DNA of 14,138 nt, taken from NCBI GenBank assembly GCA_031431235.1, contig JANPDA010000130.1, forward strand, positions 1 to 14,138. Direction: 5' to 3'. Source of the stretch: JANNSW01 sp031431235. Its GTDB lineage: Bacteria; Pseudomonadota; Alphaproteobacteria; Rhizobiales; Hyphomicrobiaceae. This document shows, one piece after another, positions 14,130-14,138 of this stretch (positions are counted from its first letter, which is position 1; the number at the start of each line of letters is the position of its first letter). Under the pieces are notes generated by a model. That model was not told the origin of the DNA. It was given only the letters and a program-made list of their open reading frames with translations, and searched no databases. The translations under genes were made by a program, and so were the position numbers.

Positions 14130-14138
14130 CAACAGCGG

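Overview
The window is dense, GC-rich bacterial chromosome, most likely from an alphaproteobacterium. I infer this from strong G/C use at third codon positions, a heterotetrameric sarcosine oxidase operon in the order soxB-soxD-soxA-soxG, a D-3-hydroxybutyrate dehydrogenase of the polyhydroxybutyrate-degrading type, and short TAGAGC...GCTCTA palindromes like those I remember from Hyphomicrobiales. The species cannot be named from the sequence. No rRNA, tRNA, CRISPR array or complete insertion sequence was seen, and no gene-free gap exceeds about 210 bases.

Layout. (1) 1-189, minus: start of a ribbon-helix-helix antitoxin-like gene cut by the left edge. (2) 356-1327, plus: CorA-type divalent cation transporter. 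(3) 1453-2451, minus: an unrecognised protein made of about five degenerate helical repeats. (4) 2659-7869, plus: soxBDAG, encoding tetrameric sarcosine oxidase (sarcosine to glycine plus methylene-tetrahydrofolate and H2O2); D/A and A/G overlap. (5) 7866-8037: a repeat-filled convergent gap holding a MITE-like element and a palindrome that carries stop codons of both flanking genes. (6) 8034-11541, minus: a mercuric-reductase/dihydrolipoamide-dehydrogenase-like flavoprotein, then 3-hydroxybutyrate dehydrogenase, then a patatin-like hydrolase. The last two look like one transcription unit. (7) 11701-12702, plus: ornithine cyclodeaminase/mu-crystallin family protein, divergent from the flavoprotein across a perfect palindrome. 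(8) 12814-14100, plus: TviB-type UDP-N-acetylhexosamine dehydrogenase, followed by a perfect stem-loop.

Functionally this is mainly a metabolic region: one-carbon/methylglycine catabolism, ketone-body/PHB catabolism, an amino-acid-related reductase and a nucleotide-sugar enzyme. The most unusual material is between genes. Two intra-operon gaps (soxB/soxD and bdhA/patatin) each hold facing arrays of seven-base units with a related consensus, roughly NGARTNG on the sense strand, which can form long hairpins just after a stop codon. The soxG/patatin gap holds a TA-flanked element with 11-bp perfect terminal inverted repeats. It appears to have inserted at the TA of the soxG stop codon without changing it.
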